A stretch of 6,695 bases of DNA from an uncultured Verrucomicrobiales bacterium (GCA_937885815.1 CALABM010000017.1:1-6695); one strand, 5' to 3'; shown: positions 1 to 6,550, counted from the first letter of the stretch. Program-made: numbers and translations. Notes: a model not told the origin generated them from the sequence alone.

Positions 1-16
1 TTATTTTTCTTGGGCC

Positions 17-940
17 ATGAGCGGAGATGAGGGGAATTTTGATTGGAGGCAGCTGGAGCAGTGGGCGTTGCAAATGGTGGAAACAACGCCGGACTCCGCA
101 TACTGCATGCTGGGTATGCTTTATGAACCGAACTTGCCGGGATTTGATGATGCCAAGGTGGCGGAGTCTCATTATCGAAAGGCGGTGGAGCTCGGGAATG
201 CCGGCTGTGGCTTTTATTTGGCCCGCGTGATTCTGGGTGCGGCGGAGGATGATACCAAAGTGGATTACGAGGAAATCCGCCGTCTGCTTGAGGCTGCTGT
301 GGAGGTAAATGCGACAGCTCCGGTGTATGATATGCTTGGCTCCGTGTGTGAGTGGTTGGGGGATGAGGAAGCTGCCGCAAAATGCTTCCAGAAAGTACAC
401 CGCTTGGATCCTGATGATGCAGAGTGTTGCCTGAGTCTGGCTTATCTTTACGCCCGCGGAGGTGGTGTGCGCCAGAATGATGAGATTGCTCTTCGCTATT
501 TCCAGAAGGCCGCAAATCTAGGTAACCCCGTTGGAACATACATGGTAGGCACTTATTATTATGAGGGGCTGGGCGCCCGCCGTAATGCCAAACGCGCAGT
601 GGATTACATGCAGCGCGCGTTAGATTTGGGTATGGTAGAGGCTTTATACGTGCTCGGTTCCTGTTATATGAATGGGGATGGCGTTCGCGCAGATGTAGAT
701 ACTGCTCTGGATTACTGGGAGGAGGGCGCGGATGAGAAAATGGCTGATTGCTGCGCTGCTCTCGCTACTTATTATCTCGAAGATACAGAGGCTGAGGTTG
801 ATATTCCCCAGATAGAGGCTATGCTGGCTACTGCTCGTGAGAATCTGCAGCCGGATGATATGCCGACAGCGGAAGCCATTGCGCATGCTCAGGCTCTCTT
901 AGATGCCAGAAAGGGAGAACCCACGGTAGGCGGCAAGTAA
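17..940 (+). CDS. Sel1/TPR repeat protein, soluble, function unknown
   Basis: The 307-residue product is almost wholly built of helix-turn-helix solenoid repeats of about 36 residues. Sel1-like units run at roughly residues 27-61, 62-98, 135-170, 171-206 and 207-242, with a degenerate one at 243-280. The clearest repeats show the family pattern: alanine- or glycine-rich first helix, a GxGVRxD-type turn (148-155, 220-226), then an aromatic second helix ending in A-x-LG or similar. Residues 99-134 look more like a classic TPR, ending in LDPDDAE. Such proteins are usually protein-interaction scaffolds; the partner cannot be read from sequence. I see no signal peptide or membrane segment, so it is probably cytoplasmic. 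The ATG at 17 has no Shine-Dalgarno sequence, and the frame stays open upstream to base 2, so the true start may lie outside the window. The stop TAA is 61 bp before uvrA on the same strand. Confidence 0.85.
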   Translation: MSGDEGNFDWRQLEQWALQMVETTPDSAYCMLGMLYEPNLPGFDDAKVAESHYRKAVELGNAGCGFYLARVILGAAEDDTKVDYEEIRRLLEAAVEVNATAPVYDMLGSVCEWLGDEEAAAKCFQKVHRLDPDDAECCLSLAYLYARGGGVRQNDEIALRYFQKAANLGNPVGTYMVGTYYYEGLGARRNAKRAVDYMQRALDLGMVEALYVLGSCYMNGDGVRADVDTALDYWEEGADEKMADCCAALATYYLEDTEAEVDIPQIEAMLATARENLQPDDMPTAEAIAHAQALLDARKGEPTVGGK

Positions 941-965
941 AATGCGCGGGCGGACGCAGTTTTAC
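937..965 (+). promoter_or_regulatory. Hairpin A:B over the stop codon of the Sel1 gene
   Basis: GTAAAATGCG (937-946) is complementary to CGCA-g-TTTTAC (955-965): ten base pairs with one bulged G at 959 and an eight-base loop. Arm A contains the TAA stop of the upstream gene (938-940). There is no T-run directly after the stem (CTTTATCTCT follows), so it is a poor intrinsic terminator. Its right arm is shared with the downstream hairpin B:C, so the two cannot form at once. The complementarity is seen directly; a function as an RNA or operator element is inferred. Confidence 0.5.
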
Positions 966-992
966 CTTTATCTCTGCCAAAAAAGTAGGTAA
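942..992 (+). other. Candidate 16-codon leader ORF between the Sel1 gene and uvrA
   Basis: An ATG one base after the upstream TAA opens a frame encoding MRGRTQFYLYLCQKSR and stops at TAA 990-992. It almost fills the gap, runs through arm B of the hairpins and stops inside arm C. It is in the same frame as uvrA, separated from the uvrA ATG only by that TAA and three further codons. It has no Shine-Dalgarno sequence, so translation would depend on reinitiation by ribosomes leaving the Sel1 gene. An open frame this short can easily arise by chance; I list it because of its exact fit to the repeats. Confidence 0.2.
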
Positions 993-1001
993 AATGCGGC
1001 C
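952..1001 (+). promoter_or_regulatory. Hairpin B:C ending at the uvrA start codon
   Basis: TTTTACCT (960-967) pairs perfectly with AGGTAAAA (987-994). The stem extends outward as CGCA (955-958) with TGCG (995-998) past a bulged G at 959, and then GG (952-953) with CC (1000-1001) past an A-G mismatch. The loop is 19 bases (968-986). The structure ends one base before the uvrA ATG at 1002, so in an RNA reading through from the upstream gene it would fold away the region a ribosome has to reach. It competes with hairpin A:B for the same middle arm. It could instead be a DNA operator. Confidence 0.5.
990..995 (+). promoter_or_regulatory. Possible -10 element for uvrA (TAAAAT)
   Basis: TAAAAT matches the sigma-70 -10 consensus at five of six positions. 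It ends six bases before the uvrA ATG, so a start point at the usual distance would give a leaderless or nearly leaderless mRNA. No good -35 hexamer is seen at 16-18 bp upstream (TTTATC at 967-972 is poor). The same hexamer occurs at 938-943, and both lie in the direct repeats, so the match may only reflect the repeat. Confidence 0.25.
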
Positions 1002-1005
1002 ATGA
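994..1005 (+). other. Candidate 3-codon ORF overlapping the uvrA start (ATGA)
   Basis: The ATG at 994-996 reads M-R-P and stops at TGA 1003-1005, which overlaps the uvrA ATG (1002-1004) in the ATGA arrangement typical of translational coupling. It begins one base after the stop of the 16-codon ORF, repeating the TAA-A-ATG junction at the end of the Sel1 gene. It is too short to claim as a gene; the meaning, if any, would be ribosome handover to uvrA. Confidence 0.15.
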
Positions 1006-3812
1006 AGAATGAGAGCCCGGTCGCGAGTATCCGCATACGTGGTGCGAAAGAGCATAACCTGAAGGATATCAATGTGGATATCCCTCTCGGCGGTGTTACT
1101 GTGGTGACAGGGCCGAGTGGCAGTGGTAAGACCTCTCTGGCAATGAGTACCCTCTATGCAGAGGGGCAGCGCCGCTATGTGGAAACCTTCTCGCCGTATG
1201 TGCGCCAGTTCATGGACCGCATGGACCGCCCGAACGTGGAGGCGGTTGAGAATGTGCCGCCTGCCATTGCTCTTGGTCAGCGAAACTCCGTGAAAAACTC
1301 CCGCTCCACCGTGGGCACCATGACGGGTATCAATGAGTACCTGAAGCTTATTTTCTCGCGCCTAGCTATCGGGCGTGATTCTGAGGGACGCGTGGTACGT
1401 CCGGCTACGCCGCAGGGAGTGGCCGCTCTGCTTCTTGATGAAAGCGAGGGGCAGGAGGTGCTGGTGTGTTTTGCCGTGCGGCCTGTGGGAACTTTTGAAG
1501 AGATGGTGCAGGCTCTGCAGGGGCAGGGCTACCTGCGAGCTTTTGTGGGGGGCGAGGTGCTGAGGCTGGATAGCGCTACTGAGGAGGTGCTGGGTAAGGA
1601 ACGCTGGCTCGTGGTGCAGGACCGCGTGAAACTGCGCAGCGAAAGTGTGCCACGCCTTACGGAAGCTGTTGAAACCGCTCTGCGCTTGGGGCAGGATGTG
1701 GCATATACCGCCCTACGAACGGAGGCCGGTTGGGGGGCGCTGCGCGAGTTCCGTAGTGATTGGTATCCGCTGGTGGAGCCGCGTCCCGGCCTGTTCAGCG
1801 GTAATTCTCCCCTTGGCGCTTGCCCGGCTTGCAAGGGCTACGGGAGAGCTATTACCTATGATTACAATCGAGGCATCTTTCCTGACCTCAGCATTGCGGA
1901 CGGTGCCTTAAAGATGCTTTCCTCGCAAACTCTTTCCCTTTGCTACAGCGATTTTCTCCGCGCGAACAAGCGCCACAAAGCCGTGCGTATGCATGTGCCA
2001 TGGCAGAGGCTTTCCCAGAAAGAAAAGGATTGGGTGCTCTATGGTAACTGCGGTGAGCTGGACCCCTATACCGCTTCTGACCACGATCTTTGGTACGGCT
2101 ACAAGGGAATCTTTGACGACATGGAGAAGCATGCGCACAAGATGACGGTGCGTGTTTTCCTCTCCTTTTACCGCGTGTATAGTGTATGCCCGGAGTGCCA
2201 CGGCGGACGCCTGAGGCCTGAAGCTCTGGCATTTACCATAGGCGGATTGACTGTGCCGCAGGTGATGGCTCTTCCTATGGCTGAGTTCCTGCCATGGCTG
2301 GATGAGCATGTGCTGCCGGCCACGGGGGATGACCGTTCATTGGCGCAGGGCGTGCGCGAGCTTCGCAGCCGAGTGGCGTATCTGTGTGAAGTGGGGCTGG
2401 GTTATATTGCCTCTAATCGTCTCACCCGTTCACTTTCCGGTGGCGAGATTGAGCGCGTCAGCCTGACAGCTTGCTTAGGCGCTGCTCTTACGGAAACTCT
2501 CTTCGTGTTGGATGAACCGACCGTTGGCTTGCACTCCCGTGATACGGCCCGCCTGATTGCCTCTATGCGCCGCCTTGCGGAGCGTGGCAATACGCTGGTG
2601 GTGGTAGAGCATGAGGAAGCCGTCATGCGTGCGGCGGATTATCTTGTGGATATGGGGCCGGCCAGCGGCATTGCCGGCGGTGAGGTGGTGTATTCCGGCG
2701 CACCTGCCGGTATTACGGAGGCGGCGGAATCTCTTACGGGGCAGTATCTGAGCCGTAAGCGGCAGATTTCTATTCCCGCCCGCCGAAGGAAAGAAAAAGG
2801 GAAGATATCCATCCGCGGCGCGGAGTGCCATAACCTTCATGATTTTAACGTGGATATCCCGTTGGGCGTTTATACCTGTCTCACCGGTGTGAGCGGAAGT
2901 GGTAAGAGCTCGCTGGCCTGCCAAGTGCTGTATGGTTCTGTGCATCCTTCAGCGCTGGATGATGAGGATGAGGTGAACGTGGGCACCATTAAGGGGCTGG
3001 AAAAAGTGAAGGACGTGCTGCTGGTGGACCAAAGCCCCATTGTGCGTACGCCTCGCTCCACCCCGGCGGTGTATATCGGCGTGTTTGAGGATATCCGTGC
3101 TTTGTTCGTGGCAGAACCTGCGGCGCAGGCCAGAGGGTTGAAGCCTGGCTATTTCTCCTTCAACAGCGGAGATGGCCGCTGCCCTCGCTGTTCCGGGCTA
3201 GGGCAGGAAAAGGTGGAGATGCAGTTCCTCTCAGATATTTTTGTTCCTTGCGCACTTTGCCATGGTACCCGCTATACGGAACAGGCTCTTACCATCACCC
3301 TGCTGGGCTACAACATGGCTGAGCTGCTGGCGATGGATATCCGCAGCGCTCAGCGTCTTTTCTCGCGTGAGAAGAACGCGCGTGCTTGCCGCATTGCTGA
3401 GCGCTTGCAGGTGCTGGTGGATGTAGGCCTTGGCCACCTCGGCCTCGGTCAGCCGCTGAACACTCTTTCCGGTGGTGAGAATCAACGCCTGAAGCTCGCC
3501 CATATTCTCGTGGATACCCTTACAGGTGAAGCCAAGGAGAAAGGCAGTCTGCTCATACTGGATGAGCCGGGAACTGGGCTTCATTTCAGTGATATTGAGG
3601 TGTTGCTGCGTGTCTTTGACCGCTTGGTGGAGCAGGGGAATACCTTGCTGGTTATCGAGCATAATCTGGAGCTCATTAAGTGCGCAGATTATATCATTGA
3701 CCTCGGCCCGGAAGGCGGAACAGGCGGTGGCCTCATTGTGGCACAGGGAACGCCTGAGGAAGTGGCGGCTTGTGGCGCCGGTTTCACCAGCGGTTATCTC
3801 GCTCAGGCCTTA
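1002..3812 (+). other. UvrA N-terminal half (residues 1-937): full insertion domain, degenerate UvrB-binding domain
   Basis: This half holds ABC modules 1 and 2. After the first Walker region, where UvrA normally has CPxC or CPxH, the chain reads LAIGRDSEGR with no cysteine. The matching CxxC normally found just before the ELEPRLFSFN-type segment is also absent (the chain reads FRSDWYPLVEPRPGLF). Residues about 125-262 still align with the UvrB-binding domain (QGYLRAFVGGEV, DRVKLR) but lack its RKG motif. The second cysteine set is intact: C274/C277 and C396/C399, with 118 residues between them, the usual size of the DNA-contacting insertion domain. The zinc finger of the second ABC module is intact (C727, C730, C750, C753, with 19 residues in the middle). 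The signature of module 1 continues unusually as EIERVSL in place of E(A/T)QR(I/V)(R/K)L. Confidence 0.8.
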
Positions 3813-6518
3813 CATGGCGAAGGGGAGACATTCTCTTCACCCGCGGCGGACGATGCGGATGTGGCAATGCCCCGTGGCGTGATAGCCTTGCGCGGTGCTC
3901 GTCACCACCAGCTGAAGAATATCGATGTGGATATCCCCCGCAATGAAATGACCGTGGTGACAGGGCTTTCCGGTAGCGGTAAAAGTACGCTTGCGTTCGA
4001 TATCATCTTCGCAGAGGGGCAGAAGCGTTTTATGGACGTGATGAGTCCCTATGCCCGCCAGTTCACGGAGCAGATGGAGACACCGGATATTGACCGCCTG
4101 ATGGGGCTTCCGCCTACGGTGGCTATTGAGCAGAACCGCTCCCGCGGCGGCAGCAAGTCTACTGTAGGCACGGTGACGGAAATATGGCAGTTCCTGCGCC
4201 TGCTGTACGCTAAGCTTGGCCAGCCTCATTGCCCGCGCTGCCATGTGCCGGTGGGGCGCCGTCTTCCGGAAGAAATCCTTGCGCTTGTGTTGGCGGAAAT
4301 TGAAAAGCGCCCGGACTCGCTCCTGATTGCAGCTCCTGTGGTGCGCAACCGCAAGGGACATTATGCGGACCTTGCCCGCTGGGCTGCCAAAAAGAAGTAT
4401 CCTTACATGATAGCGGATGGCCGCTTGTGCCGCCCGGATGAGTTTACGCCGCTGGATCGCTATTCGAACCATGATGTGGACATTGTGCTGGCGGAAATTC
4501 GCGTGCGAGGGAATTACGTTACTTTGAATGGCTGGGGCTGTGACTTTGCATCCTTGCGGGAGACTGTGGGGCGGGCGCTGGAGATGGGTGACGGTTTCCT
4601 GCGGTTGGTGCAGGGAACGAAGAGTCAGCTGTTGGGCACGCGCTTATCATGCCCGCGGTGCGGGGAGAGCTATGCTGAGCCGGAGCCTTCTACCTTCTCC
4701 TTTAACTCACCGCGCGGCTGGTGCCCGGTATGCGCGGGTCATGGACGTGTGGCAGAAGTGGGTGGCAGCAAGCGAGATGACGACAAGCTCAGTGAGCTGG
4801 AGCGTGAGCTACGCTATGACCGTGAGGTGGAAAAGGCCTCCGCAAAGGAAAATATCAGCCGTCCCTGTCCCGCTTGTCAGGGCCAGCGTTTGAATGAGTT
4901 TGCCCTTGGCGTGACTCTTTTCGGCCGGAATATCGCTGAGGTGGGCCGATTGGATGCCGTGAGAGCTCTTGAGCTGGTGAAGAGCTGGCATTTCGAGGGG
5001 CGAGAAGCCGAAATCGCGCGTAACGTGGTGGCTGAAATTGTCCCGCGCCTGCGCTTCTTACAGCAGGTGGGGCTGGGGTATCTTTCTCTGGACCGCTCTG
5101 CTACCACGCTTTCCGGCGGCGAGACGCAGCGCATTCGTCTGGCTGCACAGCTTGGCTCAGAGCTGCGCGGGGTGTTGTATGTGCTGGATGAACCGACCAT
5201 TGGTCTGCATCCGCGTGACAACGAGCTGCTGCTCTCCACGCTGGGCGAGTTGAAAAAGCGGGGGAATACTCTGCTTGTGGTGGAGCATGATGAGGATACC
5301 ATGCGCTGTGCAGACCATATCATTGACCTTGGGCCCGGTGCCGGTGTGCATGGTGGCGAAATTGTGGCAGAGGGCTCTTTCGCTGAGGTGGCGGCTAACC
5401 CGGAATCCGTCACGGGGCGTGCGCTTGCAGAGCAGAAACGCCACCCATACTGTGGTAAGTGGCTTCCTGTGAAGGATGCTGAGTGGCTGGAGCTTACCGG
5501 TTGCTGCCTGCATAACCTCAAAAATGTGAAGCTGCGCATTCCCCGCGCTCGCTTTACGGTGGTAACCGGTTCTTCCGGCGCGGGCAAGACCTCCCTCATT
5601 ACCGGCACGCTCGCACCTGCCGTGCAGCATGCCCTTGGTGGCGCAGTCAGTCCGGAAGTGCGTGCTCTGTGGAAGACTTCCCGCGGGTTGGATTCCGTGC
5701 GTGCCCTGTATCGGGTGGACCAGTCGCCCCTTGGTAAGACGCCGCGTTCTACTCCGGCTACCTACATCGGAATTTTTGATGAGATTCGCAAGCTTTTCGC
5801 GCAGAGCGCGGATGCTCGCCGCCTTGGTTTTGATGCCGGGCGCTTCTCGTTCAACACGGCTGCCGGCCATTGTGAAAGCTGTAAGGGAACAGGCTATCAG
5901 CGGCAAGAGATGGACTTCCTGCCGCCATGTAATGTGCTCTGCGAGACCTGCCGCGGTGCTCGATACAATTCCCGCACCCTGCAGGTGCGCTATAAAGGGA
6001 AGACGATTGCTGAGGTGCTGGACATGAACATGGAAGAAGCCGCGGAGTTCTTTGCGGGGCAGCCTCGCTTGGCGGATCCGCTGAAGCTGCTTTGCGAGAC
6101 GGGGCTGGGCTACCTCACGCTGGGACAGGCAAGTAACACGCTTTCCGGTGGTGAAGCCCAGCGCATCAAGCTTGTGGCTGAGCTTATTAAAGGCCGCCGT
6201 GCCGCACTTTCTGCCATTCGCCGAGGCAAGGCCCTGCCGCAGGATCTCTATCTCATTGAGGAGCCGACTATTGGCTTGCATCCGCATGATGTGCGTCTGT
6301 TGGTAGGTGTGCTGCGCCGCCTTGTGGAGATGGGTAACACCGTCGTGGTCATTGAGCATAATCTGGAGCTTATATGCGAGGCTGACTATGTGATTGACGT
6401 GGGCCCCGGTGCCGGTGATGCTGGCGGAACTATTGTGGCTGAAGGTACTGTGAAGCAGGTGGCTCGCCATAAGCAGAGCATTACTGCGCCCTTCATTCGC
6501 GCTGAGCTGGAAAAATAG
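1002..6518 (+). CDS. uvrA: Tandem double-length UvrA, excinuclease ABC subunit A
   Basis: This protein is the damage-sensing ABC ATPase of nucleotide excision repair; UvrA finds distorted DNA and loads UvrB, which UvrC then uses for incision. A usual UvrA has about 940 residues and two ABC modules. This one has 1838 residues and four, in two UvrA-like halves. Walker A motifs: G37-T44, G629-S636, G988-S995, G1523-T1530. LSGGE signatures: 478-482, 822-826, 1370-1374, 1714-1718. Walker B acidic pairs: D504/E505, D854/E855, D1396/E1397, and E1753/E1754, where the aspartate is replaced. H-loop histidines: 537, 887, 1429, 1786. The DQSP...TPRS(T)PA segment typical of the second UvrA ABC module appears twice (from 676 and 1573). 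An in-frame TAA at 990-992 makes the ATG at 1002 the first possible ATG; it has no Shine-Dalgarno sequence. The stop is TAG. Identity is near certain; specialisation of the halves is inference. Confidence 0.97.
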   Translation: MKNESPVASIRIRGAKEHNLKDINVDIPLGGVTVVTGPSGSGKTSLAMSTLYAEGQRRYVETFSPYVRQFMDRMDRPNVEAVENVPPAIALGQRNSVKNSRSTVGTMTGINEYLKLIFSRLAIGRDSEGRVVRPATPQGVAALLLDESEGQEVLVCFAVRPVGTFEEMVQALQGQGYLRAFVGGEVLRLDSATEEVLGKERWLVVQDRVKLRSESVPRLTEAVETALRLGQDVAYTALRTEAGWGALREFRSDWYPLVEPRPGLFSGNSPLGACPACKGYGRAITYDYNRGIFPDLSIADGALKMLSSQTLSLCYSDFLRANKRHKAVRMHVPWQRLSQKEKDWVLYGNCGELDPYTASDHDLWYGYKGIFDDMEKHAHKMTVRVFLSFYRVYSVCPECHGGRLRPEALAFTIGGLTVPQVMALPMAEFLPWLDEHVLPATGDDRSLAQGVRELRSRVAYLCEVGLGYIASNRLTRSLSGGEIERVSLTACLGAALTETLFVLDEPTVGLHSRDTARLIASMRRLAERGNTLVVVEHEEAVMRAADYLVDMGPASGIAGGEVVYSGAPAGITEAAESLTGQYLSRKRQISIPARRRKEKGKISIRGAECHNLHDFNVDIPLGVYTCLTGVSGSGKSSLACQVLYGSVHPSALDDEDEVNVGTIKGLEKVKDVLLVDQSPIVRTPRSTPAVYIGVFEDIRALFVAEPAAQARGLKPGYFSFNSGDGRCPRCSGLGQEKVEMQFLSDIFVPCALCHGTRYTEQALTITLLGYNMAELLAMDIRSAQRLFSREKNARACRIAERLQVLVDVGLGHLGLGQPLNTLSGGENQRLKLAHILVDTLTGEAKEKGSLLILDEPGTGLHFSDIEVLLRVFDRLVEQGNTLLVIEHNLELIKCADYIIDLGPEGGTGGGLIVAQGTPEEVAACGAGFTSGYLAQALHGEGETFSSPAADDADVAMPRGVIALRGARHHQLKNIDVDIPRNEMTVVTGLSGSGKSTLAFDIIFAEGQKRFMDVMSPYARQFTEQMETPDIDRLMGLPPTVAIEQNRSRGGSKSTVGTVTEIWQFLRLLYAKLGQPHCPRCHVPVGRRLPEEILALVLAEIEKRPDSLLIAAPVVRNRKGHYADLARWAAKKKYPYMIADGRLCRPDEFTPLDRYSNHDVDIVLAEIRVRGNYVTLNGWGCDFASLRETVGRALEMGDGFLRLVQGTKSQLLGTRLSCPRCGESYAEPEPSTFSFNSPRGWCPVCAGHGRVAEVGGSKRDDDKLSELERELRYDREVEKASAKENISRPCPACQGQRLNEFALGVTLFGRNIAEVGRLDAVRALELVKSWHFEGREAEIARNVVAEIVPRLRFLQQVGLGYLSLDRSATTLSGGETQRIRLAAQLGSELRGVLYVLDEPTIGLHPRDNELLLSTLGELKKRGNTLLVVEHDEDTMRCADHIIDLGPGAGVHGGEIVAEGSFAEVAANPESVTGRALAEQKRHPYCGKWLPVKDAEWLELTGCCLHNLKNVKLRIPRARFTVVTGSSGAGKTSLITGTLAPAVQHALGGAVSPEVRALWKTSRGLDSVRALYRVDQSPLGKTPRSTPATYIGIFDEIRKLFAQSADARRLGFDAGRFSFNTAAGHCESCKGTGYQRQEMDFLPPCNVLCETCRGARYNSRTLQVRYKGKTIAEVLDMNMEEAAEFFAGQPRLADPLKLLCETGLGYLTLGQASNTLSGGEAQRIKLVAELIKGRRAALSAIRRGKALPQDLYLIEEPTIGLHPHDVRLLVGVLRRLVEMGNTVVVIEHNLELICEADYVIDVGPGAGDAGGTIVAEGTVKQVARHKQSITAPFIRAELEK
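3813..3866 (+). other. Fusion linker between the two UvrA halves
   Basis: Residues 938-955 read HGEGETFSSPAADDADVA: a short acidic, Ala/Ser/Pro-rich stretch with no UvrA-like motif. It joins the end of the first half, which ends in a GYLAQAL segment like the C-terminus of ordinary UvrA, to M956. From there MPRGVIALRGARHHQLKN matches the N-terminus of an ordinary UvrA. M956 (ATG at 3867-3869) is therefore a plausible relic of the start codon of the second ancestral copy. No ribosome binding site is seen before it, so a separately translated second half is not supported. Confidence 0.7.
3867..6515 (+). other. UvrA C-terminal half (residues 956-1838): intact UvrB-binding domain, shrunken insertion domain
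   Basis: This half holds ABC modules 3 and 4. The UvrB-binding region is canonical: C1077/C1080 in HCPRC, the motif VRNRKGHY at 1114-1121, and C1217/C1220 in SCPRCGESY. The next cysteine pairs, C1241/C1244 and C1289/C1292, are present. Only 44 residues lie between them, against 118 in the first half and a similar length in ordinary UvrA, so the insertion domain is largely deleted and replaced by a charged stretch (KRDDDKLSELERELR). The zinc finger of module 4 is intact (C1624, C1627, C1647, C1650). Module 4 has LIEEP in place of the usual LDEP at Walker B (E1753), and a basic stretch (KGRRAALSAIRRGK) between signature and Walker B. Confidence 0.8.
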
Positions 6519-6521
6519 AGC

Positions 6522-6550
6522 TTGAATTAGTGCCGCCTAATCGCTAGACT
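6522..6550 (+). promoter_or_regulatory. Weak sigma-70-like promoter before the flavodoxin-like gene
   Basis: TTGAAT (6522-6527) and TAGACT (6545-6550) are 17 bp apart and match the -35 and -10 consensus at four of six bases each. The -10 ends seven bases before the ATG at 6558, so an mRNA from it would be nearly leaderless, as with the TAAAAT before uvrA. A short inverted repeat ATTAG-6-CTAAT (6526-6541) lies inside the spacer; it has no T-tract and is not a convincing terminator for uvrA. This is a weak call from pattern only. Confidence 0.25.

Larger units (their letters stand above)
937..998 (+). repeat. Three-copy short repeat: two direct, one inverted
   Basis: GTAAAATGCG occurs exactly at 937-946 and again at 989-998, with start points 52 bp apart. 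An inverted copy with one extra base, CGCAGTTTTAC, sits between them at 955-965. Each direct copy contains TAAAATG, a stop codon, one base and then an ATG. The first TAA ends the Sel1 gene; the second lies in frame just upstream of uvrA. The 10-bp identity within a 61-bp gap is what makes the competing hairpins possible. Confidence 0.7.

Noticed and set aside
941..1001. LexA/SOS box before uvrA
   Set aside because: uvrA is SOS-controlled in some bacteria, but neither the CTGT-N8-ACAG pattern nor a GAAC-N4-GTTC pattern is present in the gap.
3837..4472. A 211-codon minus-strand frame
   Set aside because: Antisense to UvrA module 3 and its UvrB-binding domain, with no domain-like motif of its own.
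4877..5608. A 243-codon minus-strand frame rich in Ser, Arg and Pro
   Set aside because: Antisense shadow of uvrA; its low-complexity composition mirrors the codon pattern of the opposite strand.
5157..6470. A 437-codon open frame on the minus strand
   Set aside because: It lies wholly antisense to the strongly conserved UvrA modules 3-4, has no recognisable domain, and long antisense frames are common opposite GC-biased coding DNA.
1002..6518. Two separate uvrA genes or a sequencing fusion
   Set aside because: The frame is continuous with no stop across the junction, the linker is in frame, and a double-length UvrA is known in Chlamydia, so an assembly artefact is unlikely.
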